From assembly GCA_023386515.1 (NCBI GenBank), contig JAEWJQ010000299.1, forward strand, positions 1 through 6,537: 6,537 bases of DNA, in the 5' to 3' direction. The notes beneath the pieces were generated by a model that made no database searches, had not been told where the DNA came from, and saw nothing but the letters and a program-made list of their open reading frames with translations. Source of the stretch: Pseudomonadota bacterium (GTDB taxonomy: Bacteria > Pseudomonadota > Alphaproteobacteria > Sphingomonadales > Sphingomonadaceae). Below are positions 1-6,294 of this stretch, in pieces. A program made the position numbers and the translations under genes. The stretch's first letter is position 1; the number at the start of each line of letters is the position of its first letter.

Positions 1-17
1 CCTTTGTCGTAACCCAT
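1..17 (-). CDS. Possible start of a divergent cold-shock protein gene (partial)
   Basis: Reading the minus strand from position 17 gives an ATG followed by codons for MGYDK and the first two bases of a glycine codon, open to the window edge. From memory of the family, cold-shock domain proteins of sphingomonads often begin with MGYDKG or MGFDKG before an Arg/Gly-rich stretch, so this may be the first codons of such an RNA-chaperone gene. Support is thin: only five codons are visible, and the purine-rich ACAGG just upstream is closer to the ATG than an ideal ribosome binding site, although GGAAGA lies further up. The next minus-strand base pairs, up to the control region of nrnC, would form its leader. 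It could equally be chance. Confidence 0.35.
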
Positions 18-305
18 AAACCTGTTCGTCTTCCCGGTTCGCCCGCATCCGATCCTGTCGAAGAACCCGTGCGCCGGACGACGAACGCGAGCCTTCGGGC
101 GCGAAACCTTTTGCGCCTTGGGTGATGCCATAGCGCACATCGCAAGCCCCTGCGAATGAATTCGTCGCATGGGAAGGCCATTTCGCATCAATACTTACGT
201 GCGCGTGGCCATAACGGCACAGCTTGGGATAATCCGCCGCGCTTTTGCCGCTTTCCTGTGCCATCGCCATTGAGCGTCCTGCCGCCCCGGCGTAGGGCGA
301 GTCGC
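18..305. promoter_or_regulatory. Non-coding divergent control region upstream of nrnC
   Basis: No convincing gene is seen here. The nrnC frame stays open back to an ATG at 156, but the extra 50 residues are Pro/Arg/Ser-rich and match nothing in the family, so I treat this as leader DNA. One weak sigma-70-like candidate is visible on the plus strand: TGGCCA at 206-211 and GATAAT at 228-233, with a 16-base spacer, which would give a leader of roughly 65 bases before the nrnC start. If a gene starts leftward at 17, its leader and promoter must also lie here; I saw no clear minus-strand -35/-10 pair. Confidence 0.35.
98..117 (+). other. Hairpin in the divergent control region
   Basis: GGCGCGAAA (98-106) and TTTTGCGCC (109-117) are inverted copies. 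As RNA of the plus strand they pair with one G-U wobble; with a realistic four-base loop the stem is 8 base pairs. Read from the minus strand the wobble becomes a C-A mismatch, so the structure is slightly better on a plus-strand RNA. There is no U-run after it on either strand, so it does not look like a classic terminator. It might be part of the leader of a leftward gene. Its role is unknown. Confidence 0.3.
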
Positions 306-926
306 ATGACCGTTCACTTTCACGAGGAAGACCTCCCCGCCGACGTCTTCGCCCCTGGTGCCGCGATCGCGGTGGATACCGAAACCATGGGCCTGATCAC
401 CCCGCGCGACCGGCTGTGCGTCGTGCAGCTGTCCGATGGCGGCCCCGACGAGCATCTCGTCCGCTTCAATCCCGGCAGCGACTATGCCGCGCCCAATCTC
501 AAGCGCGTGCTCGCCGACCCGGCCCGGCTCAAGCTGTTCCACTATGGCCGCTTCGACGTCGCCGCGCTCCAGCATTACCTCGGCATCGTCGCCGCGCCGG
601 TGTGGGACACCAAGATCGCCTCGCGGCTGGTGCGCACCTACACCGCCCGCCACGGCCTCAAGGAACTGGTCCGCGAACTGCTCGGCCAGGAATTGTCGAA
701 GCAGCAGCAGTCGTCCGACTGGGGCTCGCCCGAACTCAGCGACGCGCAGAAGGATTATGCCGCCAGCGACGTCCGCTTCCTCCACCGGCTCAAGGACGAG
801 CTGGAGCGGCGGCTGGTGCGCGAGAACCGCCTGGACCTCGCTCAGGCCTGTTTCGACTTCCTGCCTACGCGCGCCGCGCTCGATCTCGCCGGCTGGCCGG
901 AGATCGATATCTTCGCTCATGCGTAA
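306..926 (+). CDS. nrnC: NrnC-type 3'-5' oligoribonuclease (RNase D-like)
   Basis: This 206-residue protein is a single DEDDy exonuclease domain. It should degrade very short RNA fragments (nano-RNAs) to mononucleotides in the cytoplasm, the job done by Orn in many other bacteria. The visible catalytic residues are D24 and E26 in VDTET, D84 in the HYGRFD segment, and Y151 with D155 in the YAASD motif. The KQQQSSDW segment (residues 132-139) and the EIDIFAHA end closely resemble alphaproteobacterial NrnC as I remember it, for example from Bartonella. The HRDC domains of full-length RNase D (about 375 residues) are absent, so 'ribonuclease D' is the likely automatic label. I chose the ATG at 306 because it gives the family's usual length and has a TAGGGCGAG ribosome binding site about 8 bases upstream; an in-frame ATG at 156 would add a non-conserved 50-residue extension. 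It lies 8 bases upstream of lptC, so the two are probably co-transcribed. Confidence 0.94.
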   Translation: MTVHFHEEDLPADVFAPGAAIAVDTETMGLITPRDRLCVVQLSDGGPDEHLVRFNPGSDYAAPNLKRVLADPARLKLFHYGRFDVAALQHYLGIVAAPVWDTKIASRLVRTYTARHGLKELVRELLGQELSKQQQSSDWGSPELSDAQKDYAASDVRFLHRLKDELERRLVRENRLDLAQACFDFLPTRAALDLAGWPEIDIFAHA

Positions 927-934
927 TAGCCCGC

Positions 935-1573
935 ATGTCTGACGTCGCGATCCGCGCCCGCACCGCCCGCCAGCGCTGGGCCGCCCCCGGCAGCCGCCAC
1001 GACCGGCTGATCCGCATCCTCGGCACCAGCCTGCCGATCGGCATCGGCGTGCTCGCGGCGTTCCTGGTGATGGCGCCTTTGACGGCGGGCAGCGAGGTCT
1101 CGTTCGTGCTCGACAAGAACAAGGTCGAGGTGTCGAAGGAACGGATGCGGCTGCAGGCGGCGACCTATCGCGGCCAGGACGACAAGGGGCAGGCCTTCCG
1201 ACTCAACGCCGGTTCGGCGGTCCAGCAATCCTCGGCGGTGCCGGTGGTGCAGATCAACCGCATGGCCGCCGACCTGCAGCTGACCGACGGCCCGGCGACG
1301 CTGCGCGCCGATCGCGGCGCCTACGACCTCAATACCGAAAAGCTGAAGGCCGAGGGCCCGATCCAGGTCCGTGCGCCCGACGGCTACAGCCTCGATACCA
1401 ATGACGCGACCGTCGACCTCAAGGCGAAGACGCTGGAGAGCGGCGACGGGGTCAAGGGCACGGTGCGCGGCGGCACGTTCAGCGCCGACAAGAGGCGCGC
1501 GACGCTGGACGACCGGGTGCTCAACCTCGACGGCAATGTGCACTTGCGGTTCGACCCGCGACGCGCGAGATAG
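935..1573 (+). CDS. lptC: LPS export system protein LptC
   Basis: This 212-residue protein fits LptC, the bitopic inner-membrane protein that receives lipopolysaccharide from LptB2FG and hands it to LptA. A basic cytoplasmic N-terminus (residues 1-28) precedes one hydrophobic segment at about 30-50 (LGTSLPIGIGVLAAFLVMAP). The periplasmic part is the beta-rich LptC/OstA-like fold, seen in repeats such as MAADLQLTDGPATLRADRG and GNVHLRF near the end. It is slightly longer than E. coli LptC (191 residues), mainly through the N-terminal extension before the membrane helix. The ATG at 935 lies 8 bases after the nrnC stop, with no strong ribosome binding site of its own, so translation may be coupled to the upstream gene. 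The family is divergent in sequence, so the call rests as much on its position between nrnC and lptA/lptB as on motifs. Confidence 0.9.
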   Translation: MSDVAIRARTARQRWAAPGSRHDRLIRILGTSLPIGIGVLAAFLVMAPLTAGSEVSFVLDKNKVEVSKERMRLQAATYRGQDDKGQAFRLNAGSAVQQSSAVPVVQINRMAADLQLTDGPATLRADRGAYDLNTEKLKAEGPIQVRAPDGYSLDTNDATVDLKAKTLESGDGVKGTVRGGTFSADKRRATLDDRVLNLDGNVHLRFDPRRAR

Positions 1574-1578
1574 CCGGC

Positions 1579-2124
1579 ATGCGCGCGCCCTTTGCCCTTG
1601 CCGTTCTGATCGTTGCAGCCGCGACTCCGCTCGCCGCGCAGCAGCGCCACGATTCGAACGCGCCGATCTCGTTCGACGCGGCACATGCGCAGCTGGCGGA
1701 CAAGTCGGGCCGCGGCTCGCTGCGCGGCAACGTGATCATCCGCCAGGCGGAGATGACGATCAACGCCGCGCGCGTGACCGTCGCCTATTCGGGAGAGGTG
1801 ATCGGCGGCGCCCCACAGATCACGCGGATGGACGCCGCCGGCGGCGTCACCGTGCGCCGGCCGGACCAGACGGCGCGCAGCCAATATGCGATCTACGACC
1901 TCAAGCGGCGCATCATCACCATGCTCGGCGCGGTGACGCTGACCCAGGGCGGCAACACCGTCAACGGCGGGCGGCTGACGATCAACCTCGACACCGGCCG
2001 CGCCGTGATCGACGGTTCGTCGGTGGCCGGCAGCAGCGGCGCGGCCGGCAACGGCACTGGCGGCAATGTGACGCAGAGCGGCGGGCGCGTGACCGGCGTC
2101 TTCTCGGTTCCCAAACGCGACTGA
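1579..2124 (+). CDS. lptA: LPS transport periplasmic protein LptA
   Basis: This 181-residue secreted protein fits LptA, which polymerises head-to-tail into the beta-jellyroll bridge that carries lipopolysaccharide across the periplasm from LptC to LptD. Residues 1-20 form a signal peptide: MRAPF, a hydrophobic core ALAVLIVAAA, then TPLAA with likely cleavage before QQ. The OstA/LptA domain runs from about residue 28 to 148, with typical alternating strands (SFDAAHAQLADKSGRGSLRG, NVIIRQAEMTINAARVTVAY, YAIYDLKRRIITMLGAVTL). The last 35 residues are a low-complexity Gly/Ser/Asn/Ala tail ending FSVPKRD, probably disordered. The start lies 5 bases after the lptC stop with only a weak purine run (GAGA) upstream, which suggests coupling within the nrnC-lptC-lptA unit. 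Confidence 0.92.
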   Translation: MRAPFALAVLIVAAATPLAAQQRHDSNAPISFDAAHAQLADKSGRGSLRGNVIIRQAEMTINAARVTVAYSGEVIGGAPQITRMDAAGGVTVRRPDQTARSQYAIYDLKRRIITMLGAVTLTQGGNTVNGGRLTINLDTGRAVIDGSSVAGSSGAAGNGTGGNVTQSGGRVTGVFSVPKRD

Positions 2125-2273
2125 CCCGCACGCGCATGCGTTTCGTCGGTTCACGTCGCCTCGGGGCTTTTCTCCGGCGCGCGAACCGGTCATGACAGGC
2201 GGCATGCACGAACCTTGCCAGATGGTCTTGCATCGGGGACGGCCGCGGTCGGCATGAAAAGGGCACGAAGGCC
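2125..2273 (+). promoter_or_regulatory. Gap between lptA and lptB; no clear promoter
   Basis: This 149-base spacer is long compared with the 5-8 base gaps upstream, so lptB could have its own promoter or leader. I saw no good -35/-10 pair, no ECF-type GGAAC promoter and no terminator. It holds two tiny reading frames: 2192-2257 (21 residues) and 2254-2286 (10 residues). They overlap by ATGA at 2254-2257, and the second runs over the lptB start in another frame. AAAAGGG (2257-2263) and GAAGG (2267-2271) are the purine runs available as ribosome binding sites for lptB. Whether any of this is functional cannot be told from one sequence. Confidence 0.3.
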
Positions 2274-3050
2274 ATGGACGCTGTAACCGATCTGCACACC
2301 GCCGAAGCGATCCACGAAGCGCCCGCTTCGCGTGGTCTGCAGGTGGTGTCGATCGCCAAATCCTACGATAAGCGCACCGTCCTCACCGACGTGTCGGTCA
2401 GCGTCGATCGCGGCGAGGTGATCGGCCTGCTCGGCCCCAACGGGGCGGGCAAGACAACCTGCTTCTATTCGGTCATGGGGCTGGTGAAGCCCGATTCGGG
2501 CCGCATCATGCTCGACGGCGAGGATATCACCCGCCTGCCGATGTATCGTCGCGCGATCCTCGGCCTTGGCTATCTGCCGCAGGAGACGAGCATCTTCCGC
2601 GGCATGTCGATCGAGAAGAACATCTCCTCGGTGCTCGAACTGGCCGAGCCCGACCCGGCGGAGCGGACGCGCAAGCTCGACCGTCTGCTGGAGGAATTCG
2701 GCCTGACCCGGCTGCGCGCCGCGCCGGCGATGGCGCTGTCGGGCGGCGAGCGCCGCCGGGCGGAGATCGCACGCGCGCTGGCGGCGGAACCGTCGATCAT
2801 GCTGCTCGACGAGCCCTTCGCCGGCATCGACCCGATCTCGATCGCCGACATCCGCGACCTGGTGAAGGATCTGAAGCGTCGCGACATCGGCGTGCTGATC
2901 ACCGACCACAATGTGCGCGAGACGCTCGACATCGTCGACCGCGCCTACATCATCTACGACGGGCGGGTGCTGTTCACCGGCAGCCCCGAGGAACTCGTCG
3001 CCGACGCCAACGTCCGCCGCCTGTATCTGGGCGAGGGCTTCTCGTTGTAA
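2274..3050 (+). CDS. lptB: LPS export ABC transporter ATPase LptB
   Basis: This 258-residue cytoplasmic ABC ATPase powers lipopolysaccharide extraction from the inner membrane as the LptB2FG complex. All ABC motifs are intact: Walker A GPNGAGKT (residues 54-61), Q-loop with Q103 in YLPQETSIFRGMS, signature LSGGE (155-159), Walker B IMLLDE (175-180) with catalytic E180, D-loop AGID (183-186) and switch histidine H212 in TDHNVRET. The LPQETSIFRGMS segment and the end YLGEGFSL are typical of LptB rather than of branched-chain amino acid ABC proteins, its nearest look-alikes. It is about 17 residues longer than E. coli LptB (241), because of a non-conserved N-terminal stretch before LQVVSIAKSY. 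The ATG at 2274 is preceded by GAAGG very close by and by AAAAGGG about 10 bases upstream; no better in-frame start was seen. Confidence 0.97.
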   Translation: MDAVTDLHTAEAIHEAPASRGLQVVSIAKSYDKRTVLTDVSVSVDRGEVIGLLGPNGAGKTTCFYSVMGLVKPDSGRIMLDGEDITRLPMYRRAILGLGYLPQETSIFRGMSIEKNISSVLELAEPDPAERTRKLDRLLEEFGLTRLRAAPAMALSGGERRRAEIARALAAEPSIMLLDEPFAGIDPISIADIRDLVKDLKRRDIGVLITDHNVRETLDIVDRAYIIYDGRVLFTGSPEELVADANVRRLYLGEGFSL

Positions 3051-3270
3051 CGATGCGAGAAGGGCTTGCCCCCTTCCCGTCACCCTTCGGGAGAGAGGCA
3101 AGCCGCGAAGCGGCGCGGGGTGAGGGTAGGCGCGGAACCGACGTGGCTACTGCCCTCATCCTTCCGCCGCTTTCAGCGGCTCCCTCCAGCAGGGGGTCGG
3201 CCATGCCCCCGGCATGGCCTGAACAGCGTGGGGCGCTGTTCGCCCAATGCTCCCGGTGGGAGAGGGAAAT
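3051..3270. repeat. Composite REP-like palindromic element between lptB and rpoN
   Basis: This gap is filled with inverted repeats. Hairpin 1 spans 3064-3103 (GCTTGCC...GGCAAGC outer arms, TCCCG...CGGGA inner arms, 8-base loop). Then come GCCGC-GAA-GCGGC (3102-3114), GCCGC-TTTCA-GCGGC (3166-3180), GGCCATGCC-CCC-GGCATGGCC arms (3199-3219), GAACAGCG-TGGGG-CGCTGTTC arms (3221-3241) and CTCCC-GGT-GGGAG (3250-3262). TCCCTC at 3181-3186 can also pair with GAGGGA at 3262-3267. GGGTGAGGG (3118-3126) and CCCTCATCC (3153-3161) face each other. The left block, read forward, resembles the right block read in reverse (GCCGC, GAAGCGGC, then TGAGGG), so I interpret it as two inverted copies of one element, as in bacterial REP doublets. 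Similar GC-rich repeats are common in sphingomonad genomes as I recall; copy number here is unknown. No U-run follows any stem, so classic termination of lptB is not shown. Confidence 0.65.
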
Positions 3271-3273
3271 TTG
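3261..3273 (+). promoter_or_regulatory. Ribosome binding site and TTG start of rpoN
   Basis: AGAGGG (3261-3266) lies 4 bases before TTG at 3271, a good Shine-Dalgarno arrangement. The next in-frame codons give SLAPRLDLRQSQSLVMTPQL, the expected beginning of sigma-54. The alternative in-frame ATG at 3247 has no ribosome binding site and would add only eight residues encoded by repeat DNA. The purine run is the right arm of the small hairpin at 3250-3262 and could also pair with TCCCTC at 3181-3186, so it may be partly masked in the mRNA. Confidence 0.6.
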
Positions 3274-4746
3274 AGCCTCGCCCCCCGCCTCGACCTGCGC
3301 CAGTCGCAATCACTGGTGATGACGCCGCAACTGCAGCAGGCGATCAAGCTGCTGGCGCTGTCCAACCTCGAGATCGAGGCGTTCATCGCCGAGGAGATCG
3401 AGAAGAATCCGCTGCTCGAGGCGCCGCAGACCGACGAGATCGTCCGTCCCGAACGGCCCGAGGCGGAGGAACCGGCCGGCGCCGACGCGCTGGTCACCGG
3501 CGCCGCCGCGGCCGATCCGCTCGACGTCGACTATGCGACCGAAAGCCACCAGCAGGACAGCGTCGCCGACGGCGGCGGCGGCTTCGACGGCGCGCTGTCG
3601 ATGACCGGCGGCAGCGGCGGCACGGGCGAGGATGCGCCCGACCTCGACAGCTTCGCCGCCGCCGACATCGGTCTCGCCGACCATCTGCTTGCCCAGGCGG
3701 GGGCGGTGGTCGACGGAGCCGACTGGTTCATCGCCCAGCATCTGATCGATCAGCTCGACGAGGCCGGCTATCTGACCGTGCCGCTGCTCGACATCGCCAA
3801 TCGGCTGGGCGCGCCGCTCGCCCGCGTCGAGCGCGTGCTGGCGCAGGTCCAGACGCTCGACCCGACCGGTGTCGGCGCACGCAATCTCGCCGAATGCCTG
3901 GCGCTGCAGGCGAAGGAGGCGGACCGCTACGACCCCTGCATGGCGCGGCTGATCGACAATCTCGACCTGCTCGCGCGCGGCGAGCTGCCGCGGCTGAAGC
4001 GGATGTGCGGCGTCGACGACGAGGATATGGCGGACATGATCCGCGAGCTGCGCGGCTACGACCCCAAGCCCGGCTGCCGCTACGGCGGCGAGCCTGCGCC
4101 GGCGGTGACGCCCGACCTGTTCGTCGCCCGCACCAAGTCGGGCTGGGGGATCGAACTCAATGCGGCGACCCTGCCCAAGGTGCTGGTCAACCGCCGTTAT
4201 TATCACGAACTCAGCCACGGCCCCCAGGACAAGGCCTCGAAGGCGTGGCTGACCGATGCCCTCGCCTCCGCCAACTGGCTGGTCAAAGCGCTCGACCAGC
4301 GCCAGCGCACGATCATCAAGGTCGCCAGCGAGATCGTGAAGCAGCAGGAGGCCTTCTTCCTGCACGGCGTCGCCCACCTCCGCCCGCTGACCCTGGCCAA
4401 GGTCGCCGAAGCGATCGAGATGCACGAATCGACGGTCAGCCGGGTAACGAGCAACAAATATCTCAGCTGCGCGCGCGGCGTCTTCGAGCTCAAATATTTC
4501 TTCACCTCGGCGATCCAGGCGGCGGATGGCGGCGACGCGGTGTCGGCGGAGGCCGTGAAGAGCGCGATCCGCCAACTGATCGCCGGCGAGGGCGCCAAGA
4601 TCCTGTCCGACGACACGTTGGTCGAGCTGCTCCAGGCCAAGGGTTTCGACATCGCACGCCGGACGGTGGCGAAATATCGCGAATCCATGGGCATCGGCAG
4701 CTCGGTCCAGCGTCGCCGCGCCAAGGCGCTGGAGGGCGCGGGATAA
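3271..4746 (+). CDS. rpoN: RNA polymerase sigma-54 factor RpoN
   Basis: This 491-residue protein is sigma-54, which directs RNA polymerase to -24/-12 promoters and needs an AAA+ enhancer-binding activator to open DNA. Region I, the activator-responsive part, is residues 1-50, Leu/Gln-rich (SLVMTPQLQQAIKLLALSNL, then EKNPLLE). Region II, about 51-120, is acidic and glycine-rich (GGGG and GGSGG runs) and poorly conserved, as usual. The core-binding domain follows, then a helix-turn-helix near 375-400 (VAEAIEMHESTVSRVTSNKY). The RpoN box ARRTVAKYRE at 462-471 contacts the -24 element and is perfect. Length is normal for the family. The start is placed at TTG 3271 from the ribosome binding site; ATG 3247 would give 499 residues. 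It may be read from lptB or from its own promoter, and none was recognised. The often-linked hpf and ptsN genes do not follow: a convergent gene ends 6 bases away. Confidence 0.97.
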   Translation: MSLAPRLDLRQSQSLVMTPQLQQAIKLLALSNLEIEAFIAEEIEKNPLLEAPQTDEIVRPERPEAEEPAGADALVTGAAAADPLDVDYATESHQQDSVADGGGGFDGALSMTGGSGGTGEDAPDLDSFAAADIGLADHLLAQAGAVVDGADWFIAQHLIDQLDEAGYLTVPLLDIANRLGAPLARVERVLAQVQTLDPTGVGARNLAECLALQAKEADRYDPCMARLIDNLDLLARGELPRLKRMCGVDDEDMADMIRELRGYDPKPGCRYGGEPAPAVTPDLFVARTKSGWGIELNAATLPKVLVNRRYYHELSHGPQDKASKAWLTDALASANWLVKALDQRQRTIIKVASEIVKQQEAFFLHGVAHLRPLTLAKVAEAIEMHESTVSRVTSNKYLSCARGVFELKYFFTSAIQAADGGDAVSAEAVKSAIRQLIAGEGAKILSDDTLVELLQAKGFDIARRTVAKYRESMGIGSSVQRRRAKALEGAG

Positions 4747-4760
4747 CCGGCGCTAGCCGG
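4747..4760. terminator. Short palindrome at the convergent 3' ends
   Basis: CCGGC (4747-4751) and GCCGG (4756-4760) pair around GCTA, directly after the rpoN stop codon, and the palindrome contains the stop codon of the opposite-strand gene (4753-4755). The stem is only 5 base pairs. No real T-run follows on either strand; the minus strand reads TTATCC after it. It sits where a bidirectional terminator would be expected, but it is too short to claim one with confidence. Confidence 0.25.
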
Positions 4761-6294
4761 CGATCCGGTACAATTCGCTATCCTCGCTCGACCAGATGCG
4801 GCGGAGGCGGGGATCGCGCGTGGACCGGGGCAGCTTGCCGTGGATGATCCAGAGATAATCGGCCGCGCCCAGCGGCAGCGCGTGGATCGCCTCGACCAAG
4901 GTCCGGCGTCGCGGGTAAATGCCTGGCGCCGCCGACCCCGGCCCGGCGCACGCCGCGGGATAGACGAATTGGGACGGGTCCTTGTAGAATGACGGTGACG
5001 GCCGATAGCGCACCTGCAACAGGTGAAGCCCGCCGACGCTCCAATGCGCATTGACCCATGCCCCGCGTATCGTGGTGGCGAGCGCGCTGAGATGATCGAG
5101 TCGGTCGGCGCGCCAGCTGTCGCAGCTGCTCTGCACGAGGCTGAACACACGTGATCCGGATCGGACGTGGTCCAGCGCCGCCAGCTCGGCGGCATAGCGC
5201 CGGTCGTAATCGTGGAAGCTGATCGCGGTGACGGCGAATCGCGTCGCGAGCAGCGCGAAGCCCGCCATCATCATCCAGCGCCGGCGATTTGACCGCACGG
5301 CCGACCAGTCCTGCATCGCGAACGCCACCATCGGAATGAACGGCGCCAGCCGCGCATCCATGTCATCGCTGCCGCCGAGCAGGCTGGGCGTGGCGAGGAA
5401 GACGAGCAGCAGCGCGATCACCGCGCCTGCTGCCCCGCCGCGCAATCGCGCCTTCCACGCGATGCCCGCGATCCAGACCACGCCACAACCGAGCACGGTG
5501 GCGATGTCGAGGATCATCGCCTGGTCGCGCAGCATCTCGATCAGCGAGCCGATCTTGCGCTGCGGCAGCCACAGCGTCGGCCCGCCCTGGCCGCTGCCGA
5601 TCGCTTTCCAGACGATCAGCGTCACCGCGGCCGCGACGATCGGGGGCCACAAGGCGGACCATGTCGTGACGGCGAAACACGACCGCACGCCGCGTTCGTG
5701 CCACTGCGTACCGAGCTGATACCCGACGATCAGCGCGAGCGCCTCCACGCCTGCCACGCCGTGACCGATGAAGAGCAGGGGCGTGAGGACGAGGAACAGC
5801 GCGGCCCGCGACCGCCGGTACCGGTCCAACGCCAGCCACAGGGCAAAGGCGATCAGGCCGACCGCCATGGTCAGCGTATAATTGAGGAAGCCCCACAGAT
5901 ACGCCAGGTTGAACACGAACAGGAGCGACCATGGCAGCGCATGGGCGCCATGCCGGTTGGTCTGTCGTGCGATCAGTACGATGGCGACGACCGTCAGCGC
6001 CGGCGTCGCGGCACTGAGCACCCGCACGGTCGGCAGCACGTCGAACAGGGGGTGCAGCCATTGGACGATGAGGTCGGCCGCGAGATTGAGCGTCAACGCC
6101 CAGTGGAAGTCGAAATACCGCAGCACGGGATCGCCGGCGGGCGCGGTCTGCACCGATAAGCGTCCGATATGCCCCGCCACGTCGGTCAGCGGGGGAATGC
6201 GGGTCAGCAACACCGGCACGGCGGCGAGCAGCGCCATGCCGCAGGCGATGGGCCAGCGCAGCGCGATGATCGGCGGACGGAGAGACCGGGTCAT
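4753..6294 (-). CDS. Polytopic membrane protein, possibly GT-C-type glycosyltransferase
   Basis: I do not recognise a named family for this 513-residue inner-membrane protein. About ten or eleven hydrophobic segments are visible between residues 10 and 360 (for example 12-31, 65-84, 92-110, 121-157, 165-193, 213-232, 264-281, 287-306, 339-358). A soluble C-terminal domain of about 150 residues follows, with several Trp, Tyr and Cys and ending SSEDSELYRIAG. After the first helix a loop carries PPLTDVAGHIGRL with D38 and H42, and a later loop reads SDDMDARLAPFIP. A short first helix, an acidic residue in the first outer loop and many helices plus a C-terminal soluble domain resemble GT-C glycosyltransferases that use polyprenyl-phosphate sugars. 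That is inference from topology, not a match. The ATG at 6294 has a weak GGGG just upstream; M20 is the next in-frame Met. It converges on rpoN and has no obvious partner here. Confidence 0.85.
   Translation of the reverse strand: MTRSLRPPIIALRWPIACGMALLAAVPVLLTRIPPLTDVAGHIGRLSVQTAPAGDPVLRYFDFHWALTLNLAADLIVQWLHPLFDVLPTVRVLSAATPALTVVAIVLIARQTNRHGAHALPWSLLFVFNLAYLWGFLNYTLTMAVGLIAFALWLALDRYRRSRAALFLVLTPLLFIGHGVAGVEALALIVGYQLGTQWHERGVRSCFAVTTWSALWPPIVAAAVTLIVWKAIGSGQGGPTLWLPQRKIGSLIEMLRDQAMILDIATVLGCGVVWIAGIAWKARLRGGAAGAVIALLLVFLATPSLLGGSDDMDARLAPFIPMVAFAMQDWSAVRSNRRRWMMMAGFALLATRFAVTAISFHDYDRRYAAELAALDHVRSGSRVFSLVQSSCDSWRADRLDHLSALATTIRGAWVNAHWSVGGLHLLQVRYRPSPSFYKDPSQFVYPAACAGPGSAAPGIYPRRRTLVEAIHALPLGAADYLWIIHGKLPRSTRDPRLRRIWSSEDSELYRIAG

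Noticed and set aside
156..305. 50-residue N-terminal extension of nrnC from ATG 156
   Set aside because: The extension is low in family resemblance, NrnC proteins are about 206 residues long, and the ATG at 306 has its own ribosome binding site.
195..920. 241-codon minus-strand frame opposite nrnC
   Set aside because: It lies antisense to a gene with intact DEDDy motifs and has no recognisable domain.
1384..2205. 273-codon minus-strand and overlapping plus-strand frames over lptC/lptA
   Set aside because: They straddle two well-supported genes and give Arg/His-rich compositions typical of wrong-frame reading in GC-rich DNA.
3064..3114. Rho-independent terminator after lptB
   Set aside because: Stable stems are present, but no T-run follows, and the stems are better explained as parts of the repeat element.
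3051..3270. CRISPR array
   Set aside because: The repeats are inverted and of unequal spacing; there are no direct repeats with regular spacers.
3310..4575. Long open frame on the minus strand (421 codons) opposite rpoN
   Set aside because: It is a mirror of the strongly GC-biased rpoN codons; rpoN has every family motif and the antisense product looks like no protein I know.
3066..4847. 593-codon plus-strand frame overlapping rpoN in another frame
   Set aside because: The product is an Arg/Ala/Gly/Pro-rich out-of-frame translation, running through repeat DNA and past the rpoN stop into the convergent gene.
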